Shown: positions 8,870 through 17,777 of the stretch, one piece after another
How positions within the stretch are numbered: the first letter of the stretch is position 1
Layout of the letters: every line of letters starts with the position of its first letter
NCBI RefSeq assembly: GCF_900108475.1
Contig: NZ_FNWO01000009.1
Location: 102,530 to 166,529 of the forward strand
DNA length: 64,000 nucleotides
Source of the DNA: Magnetospirillum fulvum
Lineage (GTDB): Bacteria; Pseudomonadota; Alphaproteobacteria; Rhodospirillales; Magnetospirillaceae
Reading direction: 5' to 3'
Notes under the pieces: generated by a model
Databases searched by the model: none
The model's input: the letters and a program-made list of their open reading frames with translations, nothing else
What the model was told of the DNA's origin: nothing
Made by a program: the position numbers and the translations under genes

Positions 8870-10729
8870 TTAATCGGCGGCGGTAACGCTGTTGCGGCCG
8901 CAATCTTTCGAGCGGTAGAGGGCGGCATCGGCCCGGGCCAGGGTCGCGTCGATGCTTCCATCGCCTTCGCCGCGGGCGGCACAGCCGAAGCTGGCGGTGA
9001 AGCGCAGGCTGCCGCCATAGGGAAGCGACACTTCCAGCGCCTCGATCGCGGCACGGATTCGCTCGGCGACGGAGAGGGATTCGGCGGCCGGGGTTTCGGG
9101 CAGGATCACCGCGAATTCCTCGCCGCCCAGCCGTCCGACCAGATCGCAGCCCCGCAGGCAGGATTGCAGCGTGTCGGCAAAGTCGCGGATCACCCGGTCG
9201 CCGACTTGATGGCCGTAGGTGTCGTTGATTTTCTTGAAGAAATCAATGTCGGCCATGATCACCGTCAATGGGTGGCCATAGCGGCGCGAGCGTTCGAATT
9301 CCAGGGCCGCCGTTTCCAGGAAATGGCGGCGGTTGGCAACCGAGGTCAGGTGGTCGGTGGTGGCGAACTGGCGTAATTCGCGCTCCATTTCCTTGCGCTG
9401 GCTGATGTCGTAGAGCCAGATCAAGGCGCAATCGTGACCGCTGACCTCCAGCCGCCGGGCCGAGAGCAGCCCCCAGAAATGGCCGCCTTGCGCCCGGTTG
9501 AGGCTGACCTCCAGGTCGCCGATCACCCCGTCCTCTCCGGCCAGGGCGGCCCCGACCCGGCTGCGGTCGGCGGGATCGGCGAACAATCCGCCCAGGGTGA
9601 TGTCGCCGGTCTGGCCCGCCGTTAGGCCGAGCAGGTCGAAAAAGCGCGAATTGGCGAAGATCGGCTGGTCGTCCTCCAGCTTCAGGATCGCCACCGCGAT
9701 CGGGCTGGCTTCCATGATGGTGAGCAGCCGGGCCTCGCGGTCGTGAAGGTCGCGGGTGCGCTCGATCACCCGCCGCTCCAGCACTTCGTTGTTCTGGACG
9801 ATCCGGTCGATCATTTCCAGATTGTCGAAGCCGACCGAAATGTTGGTGCCGAACACTTCGAGCAGCGAGCGGTCGAGGTCTTCGAGCGGACGGTCGGCCT
9901 CGACATAGATCGCGACGTCGCGGAAGTTCGGCGTGCGCAGGTACAAGATGGTGTAATTCTCGGCGATCAGGGTCTCGCGCCGGGCCAGAACCAGACGGAT
10001 CCGGTTGATCACCTCGGGATCGACCGTGTCGGGCGGGGCCGACAGCAGCGGCTCGAACTTGCCCGAGGCGGCGATGATGGTGAGGTCGGTGCTCTCGCAC
10101 GGCTCGGCCTGGGTGCACAAGATGCCGCAGCCGGTGGTGCCGAGCAGGCCGCTCAACTGGGTCAGCACCCCGCTGGCGAACATCCGCATCGAGCGGCTTT
10201 GCATCAGCGAGGCCGAGGCGTCGATGATCTTGCGCAGCCCCTGACGCCCGGATTCCAGCGCGATCAAATCCTGATAGCCGCGCAGCGCGGTGATCACCGT
10301 AGTGTACAGCTTTTGCTGGGTCAGCTCGGTCTTGGCTTTGTAATCGTTGATGTCGTAACGCAGGATCACGTCCTGCTCGGGGGCCTGGCCGGGCTGGCCG
10401 GTCCGCAGCACGATCCGGACCTTGGTGTTGCCGACCTCGCCCCGGACATGCTCGACAAAGCGCAGCCCGGCATCGTCGGTCTCCATCACCACGTCGAGCA
10501 GGATCAGCGACACGTCGGGATTTTGCGCCAGCACCGCCTGGGCCTCGATGCCGGAATAAGCGTGGATGAACTCGATCGGGCGGCCCAGAAAGGTCAGGCT
10601 GCGGAGTGCCAGTTCGGTGATCGAATGCACTTCGGCATCATCATCGACGATCAGCACTTTCCAGCCCTGGCGATTGGCGGCGCTGTCGTCGCGTCGGGAT
10701 TTCTTGTCGGCGAAAACCAGCTTGGCCAT
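8870..10729 (-). CDS. Response regulator diguanylate cyclase (REC-DUF3369-PAS-GGDEF)
   Basis: A 619-residue cytoplasmic protein. A receiver domain (about residues 23-150, phospho-acceptor Asp79 in LLDVV, acidic pair DDD29-31) is followed by a DUF3369-type region (about 150-310) beginning RTGQPGQAPEQDVI. Then come a short coiled segment, a PAS-like domain (about 330-445) and a GGDEF domain (about 455-612). The catalytic GGEEF is at 535-539 and the inhibitory-site RxxD (RGCD) at 526-529, five residues before it, so an active, product-inhibited cyclic-di-GMP synthase is expected. It starts 18 nt after the stop of the histidine kinase gene upstream, which is the likely phosphodonor. Confidence 0.9.
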   Translation of the reverse strand: MAKLVFADKKSRRDDSAANRQGWKVLIVDDDAEVHSITELALRSLTFLGRPIEFIHAYSGIEAQAVLAQNPDVSLILLDVVMETDDAGLRFVEHVRGEVGNTKVRIVLRTGQPGQAPEQDVILRYDINDYKAKTELTQQKLYTTVITALRGYQDLIALESGRQGLRKIIDASASLMQSRSMRMFASGVLTQLSGLLGTTGCGILCTQAEPCESTDLTIIAASGKFEPLLSAPPDTVDPEVINRIRLVLARRETLIAENYTILYLRTPNFRDVAIYVEADRPLEDLDRSLLEVFGTNISVGFDNLEMIDRIVQNNEVLERRVIERTRDLHDREARLLTIMEASPIAVAILKLEDDQPIFANSRFFDLLGLTAGQTGDITLGGLFADPADRSRVGAALAGEDGVIGDLEVSLNRAQGGHFWGLLSARRLEVSGHDCALIWLYDISQRKEMERELRQFATTDHLTSVANRRHFLETAALEFERSRRYGHPLTVIMADIDFFKKINDTYGHQVGDRVIRDFADTLQSCLRGCDLVGRLGGEEFAVILPETPAAESLSVAERIRAAIEALEVSLPYGGSLRFTASFGCAARGEGDGSIDATLARADAALYRSKDCGRNSVTAAD

Positions 10730-10747
10730 AGTAGCAAGGGCCCCCCT

Positions 10748-13027
10748 TTAGGCCACGTCGCGGACGCCGATCTTTTCGGCGATGCGGGGAAACACGATGG
10801 AAAAGGTGGTGCCGACCCCCTCGGCGCTATCGACCTCGATCCCACCCTTCAGTGTTCCGGTCACGATGTTGTAAACGATATGCAGCCCCAGTCCAGACCC
10901 GCCTGCGGTGCGCCGGGTGGTGAAGAACGGGTCGAAGATCCGGCCAAGGTTGGCCGAGGGAATCCCCTTGCCGTCGTCGCCGACCCGGACCCGGACCGAG
11001 GCAGCGTCCGGTTGGTCGGCGGTGATGGTAATCTTGCCGTGCCGTCCCCCCTCGAAGCCGTGATTGATCGCGTTCAACACCAGATTGGTCAGCACCTGGG
11101 ACAGTCCGCCGGGGAAGCCGTCGATCTCAAGGCCCGAAGGGCACTCGACCCCGATTTCGATGCCGCTTTTGCGCAGGGCCGGATGCAGGCTGGTCAGCAC
11201 TTCGTCGATATAGTCGGCCAGATCGAAGCAGCGGCGCTCGTCGCTGACCTGATCGACCGCGACCTGCTTGAAGCTCTGGATCAGCGAGGCGGCCCGCTCC
11301 ATGTTCGACATCAGCAATCGGGTGCTGCGATTGGCGATATCGAGATACTCTTCGAAATCGCTCTGGCTCATGTCGTCGCTTTGGTAGAGCTTGCGGATGC
11401 GGTCGGTCTCGACCGCCAGGGTCGAGGCCCCGGTCAGGCCGATCCCGACCGGAGTGTTGATCTCGTGGGCGACACCGGCGACCAGCCCGCCCAGCGACGC
11501 CATCTTCTCGGCCTGGATCAGATTGTGCTGGGCCTCGCGCAGATCCTGGAGCGCCTTTTCCGCTCCGGTCTTGGCGTGGCGGAGTTCCTCCTCCATCCGG
11601 CGGCGCTCGTTGATCGGGGTCACGATCACCAGCACCGCATCCTGGTTCTGGAACACCAGATGGCGGGCCGACATCAGCGCCCAGAACGGGGTGCCGTCCA
11701 ATCCGTGGCACTCGGCCTCGAATTCGTTGACCTCGCCATGGTCGCCCAAGGCGGTAATCAGCCGTTCCAACTCGACCCGGGGCAGCCACGACCCGGTTCC
11801 CTCGCTGCCCAGCAGGGCTTCGGCCGGTTCGTTGGCGTGGATCACGGCAAGATCGGACAGCCGCACCACCAGCAGAGGCGTGGAAATCGCCGCGATCAAC
11901 TCGCGTTGCGCCTCGGCGGCGCGGGCCTGGGCCGCCATTTCCTGTCGTCTGGCACCTTCGGTCTGCAACCGCTCCAGCATCGTGTTGAAGGCGATCACCA
12001 GCCGCCCGATCTCGTCGCCGCTGTCCCAGCGGGCGCGCAGCGAATAATCGTTGTTGATGCGGACCTGATCGGCGACCTGGGCCAGGTCGGCGATCGGCTT
12101 GGCGATCCGCCGGGCCACCATCAGAACCAGAGTCAGGATCACCGACAGCAAGATTCCGGCCAGGGCGAAATGCTCGTACATCCGCAGGAAGAAACCGTCG
12201 ATCCGAAGCCCGATCAGCCGGTTCAATTCGGTCGAGGCGGCGGTCCACGAACTTTTGGCTTCGGCCAGGGTGTCGTTGACCGCGCCGGTCAACTGGCTCC
12301 GCTCCTGGGCGGACAATCCATCGACGATCACTTCCGGGGCCATCGCCGCGTTGAGCCGGATCAGCGCCGCCGACAGCGGGGCAAAGCGGTCGGACAGCGC
12401 CAGCTTTAGCGACCCGTCGTGATTGCCGCGAATGCCAGCGGCGAGATCGTCCTCGATCCCTTTCGATATTGCCGACAATTGTCCTTGAAGCACCGCCAGC
12501 GTCGCGTGACCGCCCATTTCGGACCCGGTCGAGACGGTGGATTCATGGCGCAGCCGCGACAGGGTCTCGACCAGATCGGGGAAGCGGAGCACCACCAGCG
12601 ACATCGTGTAATAGCTGTCGAGATCGGGATCGAGGATCAGATTCGACATGTCGCCGATCCGGGCGATCACTCGGTGCAGGGCGGCGATCGCAGGGGCGGC
12701 CCCGCCGCCATGGTCAAGAGAGCGAAGCGGATCGACCGCCGCTTCGACCAGCCCCGCCGTCTCCATTCCGGCCCCCAGCCGGGTTTCGGCCTCGCGCAGG
12801 TCGCGCACCCGCTCCTCGATCAGCCCGGGCGGTCGCTCGGACGCGAGGGCGGCGAACAGGGTTTCGCGGGCGCTGGCGATATAATCGATCCCGACCAGTT
12901 CGCGGCGAGCGAAATTGATCGACAGAAATTTCTCTTCGGCCAGACTGAAGCCAAGGAATATCACTGCGATCATATCAAGGGCGTAGATCAGCAAAAGCTT
13001 GTGGGAAACCTTAATGCGGGACAGCAT
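10748..13027 (-). CDS. Membrane sensor histidine kinase
   Basis: A 759-residue sensor kinase. TM1 is at about 10-28, followed by a large mostly helical periplasmic domain containing LDPDLDSYYTM. TM2 lies at about 287-305, then HAMP, a PAS domain (about 375-470), a coiled linker, HisKA with GVAHEINTP (His521) and a HATPase domain with NLVLNAINHG, DDGKGIP and GGSGLGLH. All kinase motifs are intact. I chose ATG 13027 because the hydrophobic N-terminus follows directly; an in-frame start at 13069 exists. It is the first gene of a unit with the DUF3369/GGDEF regulator, so it probably controls cyclic-di-GMP synthesis. Confidence 0.9.
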   Translation of the reverse strand: MLSRIKVSHKLLLIYALDMIAVIFLGFSLAEEKFLSINFARRELVGIDYIASARETLFAALASERPPGLIEERVRDLREAETRLGAGMETAGLVEAAVDPLRSLDHGGGAAPAIAALHRVIARIGDMSNLILDPDLDSYYTMSLVVLRFPDLVETLSRLRHESTVSTGSEMGGHATLAVLQGQLSAISKGIEDDLAAGIRGNHDGSLKLALSDRFAPLSAALIRLNAAMAPEVIVDGLSAQERSQLTGAVNDTLAEAKSSWTAASTELNRLIGLRIDGFFLRMYEHFALAGILLSVILTLVLMVARRIAKPIADLAQVADQVRINNDYSLRARWDSGDEIGRLVIAFNTMLERLQTEGARRQEMAAQARAAEAQRELIAAISTPLLVVRLSDLAVIHANEPAEALLGSEGTGSWLPRVELERLITALGDHGEVNEFEAECHGLDGTPFWALMSARHLVFQNQDAVLVIVTPINERRRMEEELRHAKTGAEKALQDLREAQHNLIQAEKMASLGGLVAGVAHEINTPVGIGLTGASTLAVETDRIRKLYQSDDMSQSDFEEYLDIANRSTRLLMSNMERAASLIQSFKQVAVDQVSDERRCFDLADYIDEVLTSLHPALRKSGIEIGVECPSGLEIDGFPGGLSQVLTNLVLNAINHGFEGGRHGKITITADQPDAASVRVRVGDDGKGIPSANLGRIFDPFFTTRRTAGGSGLGLHIVYNIVTGTLKGGIEVDSAEGVGTTFSIVFPRIAEKIGVRDVA

Positions 13028-13155
13028 GGGTCGGTGGCTCCACCTCGGTCGCGATATCGACGGACGCAAGGATCACGCCACTTCCCTGCGGGTAGATTCC
13101 GCTGGATCGCTCACCCTTTTGCCTTCTCTTTAAGCAGGCCTCTGCTCCTCTGCCT

Positions 13156-14007
13156 TCATCGGCGGCAGAGGGACGGGGCGAGCCGCCGTTGCAAGCCCTC
13201 GCCCAGCAGGTTAAAGGCCAAAACGGTGATGAAGATCGCCGCACCGGGCCAGATCGCCATCGCCGGGGCGGTCCAGACCACGTCCATCGCTCCGGTCAGC
13301 ATGTTGCCCCACGAGGCCAGCGGCGGACGCAGCCCCAGGCCCAGGAACGACAGCGCGCTTTCGATCAAGATGACATGGCCGACCGAAAGCGTCGCGGCGA
13401 CCACCACCGGCGAGGCGACGTCGGGCAGGATGTGGCGGACCATCACCCGCATCGGCCCGGCTCCCAACGCTTCGGCGGCGCGGACATGGTCGCGGGCGCG
13501 AACCGACAGGGTCGATCCCCGCACCAGCCGGGCCACTCCGGTCCAACTGACGCAGGCGACGATTATGGCCAGCCGCGCCACCGCGACCGGTTCCGAGGCG
13601 GCAAGGTCGGGCGGGATTCCCAACCGGACCGGGTCGGCGGCGGCCAGGACGATCAGCAGCGGCAAGAGCGGCAGCGCCATCACCCCGTCGGTCAGGCGCA
13701 TCAGCGCGGAATCGATCCGTCCGCCGACATAGCCCGCCAGCAGCCCGATCGCGGTGCCGAACAAAGCCGCCAAGGTCGCGGTCAGCGCCGCCACTGCCAA
13801 CGATACCCGGCCGCCTTGAACCAGCCGGGCCAGGACGTCGCGGCCCAATTCGTCGGTGCCGAGCAGATGGTCGGCCGAGGGCGGCCCCAGCCGGACGGCG
13901 AGGTCCATCGCCTCGGGATCGGGCAGCAGCAGCGGCCCGGCCAGCGTCGCGGCGGTCAGCAGTAGCAGCAGGGCCGCGCCCGCCAGCAGGGACAGCGGGG
14001 CCTTCAT
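13156..14007 (-). CDS. Peptide-type ABC transporter permease (DppC-like)
   Basis: A 283-residue inner-membrane permease of the oligopeptide/dipeptide/nickel family. A single N-terminal TM segment (LLLLLTAATLAGPLL) is followed by the family signature LLGTDELGRDVLARL. The EAA-loop equivalent (RAAEALGAGPMRVMVRHILP) and the final SFLGLGLRPP stretch are typical of DppC/OppC. It is the last gene of a three-gene operon and overlaps the DppB-like gene by 4 nt (ATGA). Confidence 0.9.
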   Translation of the reverse strand: MKAPLSLLAGAALLLLLTAATLAGPLLLPDPEAMDLAVRLGPPSADHLLGTDELGRDVLARLVQGGRVSLAVAALTATLAALFGTAIGLLAGYVGGRIDSALMRLTDGVMALPLLPLLIVLAAADPVRLGIPPDLAASEPVAVARLAIIVACVSWTGVARLVRGSTLSVRARDHVRAAEALGAGPMRVMVRHILPDVASPVVVAATLSVGHVILIESALSFLGLGLRPPLASWGNMLTGAMDVVWTAPAMAIWPGAAIFITVLAFNLLGEGLQRRLAPSLCRR

Positions 14008-14972
14008 CGTCCCCGCACCCGAGGGTCGAGCTGCCAATAAGCGAGATCGGCCAGGACCGAGCCGACCAGGGTCATCGCCGTCGCCAGCAGCAAGCCCGAC
14101 AAAGCCAGATTGAAATCGTTGCCCATCACCGAGGCATAGATCAGCCGTCCCATTCCCGGCCAGGCGAACACCGTTTCGGTCACCAGCGCGCCGGAAAACA
14201 GCCCACCGATCTCGAGGGCGACGATGGTGACGACCGGCAGCAGGGCGTTGCGGAGTTGGTGGCGCAGCAGGACGCGGACGGGGGAACAGCCCTTGGCGCG
14301 GGCGGTGCGGATGTAATCGCGGCCGGATTCGACGATCATCGCCGCCCGCATGTGGCGGGCGAATTGCCCCAGACCGGCCAGGGCCAGGGTGGAGACCGGC
14401 AAGGCGAGGTGGGCAAGGCGGTCGCCCAGGCTGTCCGGGCCGCCGATCGTGTTTAGTCCCCCGGCGGGCAGCCAGCCCAGGCTGACGGAGAACAGGACGA
14501 TCAGCATCAGGCCAAGCCAGAACACCGGCACCGACACCGAGGCGAAGGCGAGCAGATTGACCAGGATGTCGGCGGCCGAACCGGGCTTTCTTGCCGCCCA
14601 CAGTCCGAGCGGGATCGCGATCGCCAGCGACAGGGTCAGCGCCGAGACCATCAAGAGGGCGGTGTTGGCGATCGCGGGAAGCATCGCCGCCGCGACCGGC
14701 AGGGCATAGAGGCGGGAATAGCCGAACTCGCCCTGAAGGGCCTGGGTCAGCCAGCCCAGCCAGCGCTCGATCCAAGGGCGGTCGAGGCCGTACAGCGCCT
14801 TGAGGCGGAGCGCGTCGGCGGCGGTCAGGCGGGGGTCTCCGGCGATCATCAAATCGATCGGATCGCCCGGCATCAGCCCCATCAGGCCATAGACGACGAA
14901 CGACATCGCCAGCAGAACGAGAGCGGACTGGCCCAGCCGCGAAACGACCGGACGGATCAGTCCCAGCGCCAT
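14004..14972 (-). CDS. Peptide-type ABC transporter permease (DppB-like)
   Basis: A 322-residue permease, partner of the DppC-like protein. It begins with a hydrophobic helix and GLMPGDPIDLMI, the conserved DppB start region. Multiple TM segments follow, with the EAA loop DYIRTARAKGCSPVRVLLRHQLRNALLP and the ETVFAWPGMGRL C-terminal motif. It overlaps the binding-protein gene by 16 nt and the DppC-like gene by 4 nt, so the three genes are translated together. Confidence 0.9.
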   Translation of the reverse strand: MALGLIRPVVSRLGQSALVLLAMSFVVYGLMGLMPGDPIDLMIAGDPRLTAADALRLKALYGLDRPWIERWLGWLTQALQGEFGYSRLYALPVAAAMLPAIANTALLMVSALTLSLAIAIPLGLWAARKPGSAADILVNLLAFASVSVPVFWLGLMLIVLFSVSLGWLPAGGLNTIGGPDSLGDRLAHLALPVSTLALAGLGQFARHMRAAMIVESGRDYIRTARAKGCSPVRVLLRHQLRNALLPVVTIVALEIGGLFSGALVTETVFAWPGMGRLIYASVMGNDFNLALSGLLLATAMTLVGSVLADLAYWQLDPRVRGR

Positions 14973-16612
14973 TGCTCGACCCAATAGGGGCTGGGATCCT
15001 GGTGGCCGGTCGGAGACAGCCCGCTCATCCCCTTGGGCAGGATGAAGGGATCGGCGCGGAAATAGAGCGGCAGGGCCGGAAGATCCTCGGCATAAAGCCG
15101 TTGCAGGTCGCGCCACAGCGCCTTGCGGCGGGGACGGTCGGTTTCGATCTCGATCGCGTCGAGCAGCGCATCCATCTTCGGGCTGGCATAGCCCGGATAA
15201 TTCTGCCCGGCCCAATTGTTGGCGGCGGTCGGGATCAGGGTCGAATGCAGCGTCGAGCGCGGCACGCTTTCGGGGGCGGAATACCAGGCGAACATCGCCA
15301 GATGGGGGAATTTGCGCTGGCTCACCGTGTCGCCGAACATCACCCGCGGCGGCTCGGTGCGGAGTTTGAGGTCGATCCCCACCTTGCGCCATTGCGCCTG
15401 GATCACCTGGGCCACCAACTCGCGCGAGCGGTTGCCCGCGGTGGTCAGCAGCTCCAGCGCCAGCTTGTCGCCCTGGGCGTTGACCCGGATGCCGCCGGGG
15501 CCGCTCCGCCAGCCCGCTTCGTCAAGCAGGGCGCTCGCGGCGGCGGGATCGTATTTCGCCGCAGGCACGTCCTCGGCGAACACCCAATCGAGTTGGGGAA
15601 CCATCGTCGCCGCGACCGGCTGGCGGCCGTCGAACAATTGCCGGGTCAGCCCGTCGCGGTCGAGCGCGGCGAGCAGGGCGCGGCGCACCCGTCGGTCGGC
15701 CAGGATCGGCGAGGATAGGTTGACGTCGAGATGCTCGTAGACCAGACCGGGGCGGGTGATGAAGGTAAAGCGGCTGCCCTGACGCTTTTCCAGCGCCAGC
15801 GCCTGTTCCAGCGGCAAGCCCAGTTCGCCTGCGATCATATCGACGCCGCCCGACAGCAGGTGAGCTTCCATCGCCGCGCTGTTTTCGATCGTGCGGATCT
15901 GGATGCGGTCGAACCCCGGTCGTGGCCCGCTCCAATGCGGATTGCGGACCAGCAGGATGTGCGAGCCGCGTTCGAGTCCGGCGATGCGATAGGGGCCGTT
16001 ATAGAGGCCGGGATTGGTGCTGTCCTGCTCGTAGGCGGTTTGGGTGCGATAGCTCTCTGGCGCGGCCTCGAAACGGGGCCGCTCGATATGGGCGGGCAAC
16101 AGCCGCAAATCGTTGATCGCGTTGTAATCGAACGTCACCCGGTCGAAATGCAGGGTGAAGCGGCGGGCATCGAGGATCTCGACCCGGGTGATGCGGTTGA
16201 ACAATTCGCTGTTCGACACGCCAGAGCGGGGGTGGCGGCCGACCGTCCAGGTAAAGGCGACGTCGGCGCTGCTGACCGGGGTGCCGTCGCCCCATCGCGC
16301 GTCGGCCTTCAAGGCGTAGGTGACGGCGATTCCCTTTTTCCCGCCCGGCAGGGTCTCGATCCGCGCCAGCCCGTTTTCCAGCGTCGGCAGCGTCTCGCAC
16401 AACAGGCAGACCAGCGTCCACGAGGGATCGTAGGCGGTGATCGGGCGATGGACGAAGGCCAGGACATAGGTCTTGGCCAACATCGATTCGATCAGCGGAT
16501 TGAGCGTCACCGGATATTGCGACAGGCCGATCGTCAGCGATTCGCGCGCCGGGGCGGCGATCGGCACGGCCAGGGACAGAATCAGGGACAGGATCGCGAG
16601 CGAACGACGCAT
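14957..16612 (-). CDS. ABC transporter substrate-binding protein, family 5
   Basis: A 551-residue periplasmic binding protein with a Sec signal peptide (MRRSLAILSLILSLAVPIAAPA). Family-5 elements include TLNPLIESM, YALKADARWGDGTPVSSADVAFTW and NSAAMEAHLLSGGVDM, plus RRALLAALDRDGL. Known members bind peptides, nickel or opines. It heads the operon with both permeases, but no ATP-binding subunit gene follows: the next gene downstream is the histidine kinase, about 130 nt away. The ATPases must be encoded elsewhere or shared. Confidence 0.9.
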   Translation of the reverse strand: MRRSLAILSLILSLAVPIAAPARESLTIGLSQYPVTLNPLIESMLAKTYVLAFVHRPITAYDPSWTLVCLLCETLPTLENGLARIETLPGGKKGIAVTYALKADARWGDGTPVSSADVAFTWTVGRHPRSGVSNSELFNRITRVEILDARRFTLHFDRVTFDYNAINDLRLLPAHIERPRFEAAPESYRTQTAYEQDSTNPGLYNGPYRIAGLERGSHILLVRNPHWSGPRPGFDRIQIRTIENSAAMEAHLLSGGVDMIAGELGLPLEQALALEKRQGSRFTFITRPGLVYEHLDVNLSSPILADRRVRRALLAALDRDGLTRQLFDGRQPVAATMVPQLDWVFAEDVPAAKYDPAAASALLDEAGWRSGPGGIRVNAQGDKLALELLTTAGNRSRELVAQVIQAQWRKVGIDLKLRTEPPRVMFGDTVSQRKFPHLAMFAWYSAPESVPRSTLHSTLIPTAANNWAGQNYPGYASPKMDALLDAIEIETDRPRRKALWRDLQRLYAEDLPALPLYFRADPFILPKGMSGLSPTGHQDPSPYWVEQWRWD

Positions 16613-16657
16613 GGCGGGCCTTTGGGCAGAGGTCCGGCGCGGGGCGGGCGCGGGGCG

Positions 16658-17203
16658 CTAGCGGCGGGGCGGGTCGGTCCGGGGAGTGTCGGCCTCGGGT
16701 TCCGCCGTCCCGGTCGGGACCGGATAAAAGGACGAGAACATCTTGACCGCCTGCTCGACGAACGCCTTGTTCTGCTTGGCGACCTCCTCGAACGGATTGA
16801 AGGGGAACAGCCCACCGCCCAGGGTGGTGCGCATGTAATCGCGCATCTGTTCCTCGTTCCGGGAAAACGCCTGCATGCTGTATTCGAGATAGCGCGGCAC
16901 CAATCCGCCCAGCGAGTCGCCATAGAACCCGATCAACTGGCGCAGGAAGCTGATCGGCAGCAGGTTCTGGCCGCTTTTTCCTTCTTCCTCGACGATGATC
17001 TGGGTCAGGACCGACCGGGTGATGTCTTCGCCCGATTTGGCGTCGTAAACGACGAAATCCTGATTGTCCTTGACCATCTGACACAGGTGATCGAGCGTCA
17101 CGTAGCTGCTGGTCGCGGTGTTGTAAAGCCGACGATTCGCATACTTCTTGATCGTGATGGGCGCCTTGGCGGCGGTCTGGGTCTCCGACATCTGGCTCTT
17201 CAT
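16658..17203 (-). CDS. phaR: Polyhydroxyalkanoate synthesis repressor PhaR
   Basis: A 181-residue PHB-responsive DNA-binding repressor. The N-terminal domain carries the signature KKYANRRLYNTATSSYVTLD and then VVYDAKSGEDITRSVL, the conserved PHB/PHA accumulation regulator DNA-binding domain. The C-terminal half (LPISFLRQLIGFYGDSL, EEVAKQNKAFVEQAVKMF) is the phasin-like granule-binding part. A second in-frame ATG lies four codons in (17191). Divergent from the PHA synthase genes; an inverted repeat in the leader could be its autoregulatory site. Confidence 0.93.
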   Translation of the reverse strand: MKSQMSETQTAAKAPITIKKYANRRLYNTATSSYVTLDHLCQMVKDNQDFVVYDAKSGEDITRSVLTQIIVEEEGKSGQNLLPISFLRQLIGFYGDSLGGLVPRYLEYSMQAFSRNEEQMRDYMRTTLGGGLFPFNPFEEVAKQNKAFVEQAVKMFSSFYPVPTGTAEPEADTPRTDPPRR

Positions 17204-17215
17204 CTCGACTGCGAC

Positions 17216-17237
17216 GACAGGGCCTCATTGCCCTGTC
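17216..17237. promoter_or_regulatory. Inverted repeat in the phaR leader
   Basis: GACAGGGC (17216-17223), a 6-nt spacer and GCCCTGTC (17230-17237) form a perfect 8-bp dyad 12 nt before the phaR start, within the phaR/PHA synthase intergenic region. PhaR proteins repress their own gene and phasin genes, so an operator is plausible. A leader hairpin is the alternative. Confidence 0.4.
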
Positions 17238-17342
17238 ATTGCCTCACCTTAACAGATCATGTTGCCCCGCGTCGATTGGCATCCAGGCTGATCTTCGATC
17301 AGGGGCGTGGTCAAAGCGGGGGGGCGTTGCTATACTCAGGCC

Positions 17343-17777
17343 ATGACGGACCCGTCGCCTGAAGTCGCCGCCCTGGCGCGTCGCTATCTCGATTTGTGGC
17401 AGCAGCAGGTGGCCGCCCTCTCCTCCGACCCGGCGATGGCCGAGGCGGTGGCGAAAGGCGTGGCGATGATGACCGGCTGCGCCGCGGCGATGGCCGAGGC
17501 TGCCGGGATCGCGGTCGCCGCCACCAGCCCGAACAACAAGGCGCGAGCGGATGAGCCGACAGAGTCGCCCACGCCCCAGCCCGCCACCGGTCCCGCCGCC
17601 GCCACCACCCCGGATCGGGCCGCGTCCGTTGCCGCTCCTCCTGCTGACCCATCTGGCGACGCTGTTTGGCTCGCTGGCCGTCTGGCCGCTCTGGAGGAGC
17701 GGGTCGCTGTCCTGGAAGCCGCACTTGGCCGAACAGGCGGACCTGCTGAAGGAAAGCCTCGCCGCCGCCGGTCCTGA
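17343..17777 (+). CDS. Small PhaE-like/PHA synthase partner protein (putative)
   Basis: A 144-residue protein. Residues 1-60 are a predicted amphipathic helical domain (ALARRYLDLWQQQVAALS, then an Ala/Met-rich helix). A Pro/Thr/Ala linker follows, and then a short C-terminal coiled coil LAALEERVAVLEAAL and a basic tail (KPRRRRS). This plan resembles PhaE/PhaM-type partners of PHA synthases; that is inference from composition and position. It lies directly upstream of, and overlaps by 227 nt, the PhaC-like gene. I chose ATG 17343. The overlap is unusual, but both frames look coding. Confidence 0.5.
   Translation: MTDPSPEVAALARRYLDLWQQQVAALSSDPAMAEAVAKGVAMMTGCAAAMAEAAGIAVAATSPNNKARADEPTESPTPQPATGPAAATTPDRAASVAAPPADPSGDAVWLAGRLAALEERVAVLEAALGRTGGPAEGKPRRRRS

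Noticed and set aside
9743..12409. Long plus-strand open frame (888 codons) opposite the kinase/cyclase genes
   Set aside because: Antisense shadow of two GC-rich genes with clear domains; its translation is low-complexity His/Gly/Arg/Gln-rich.
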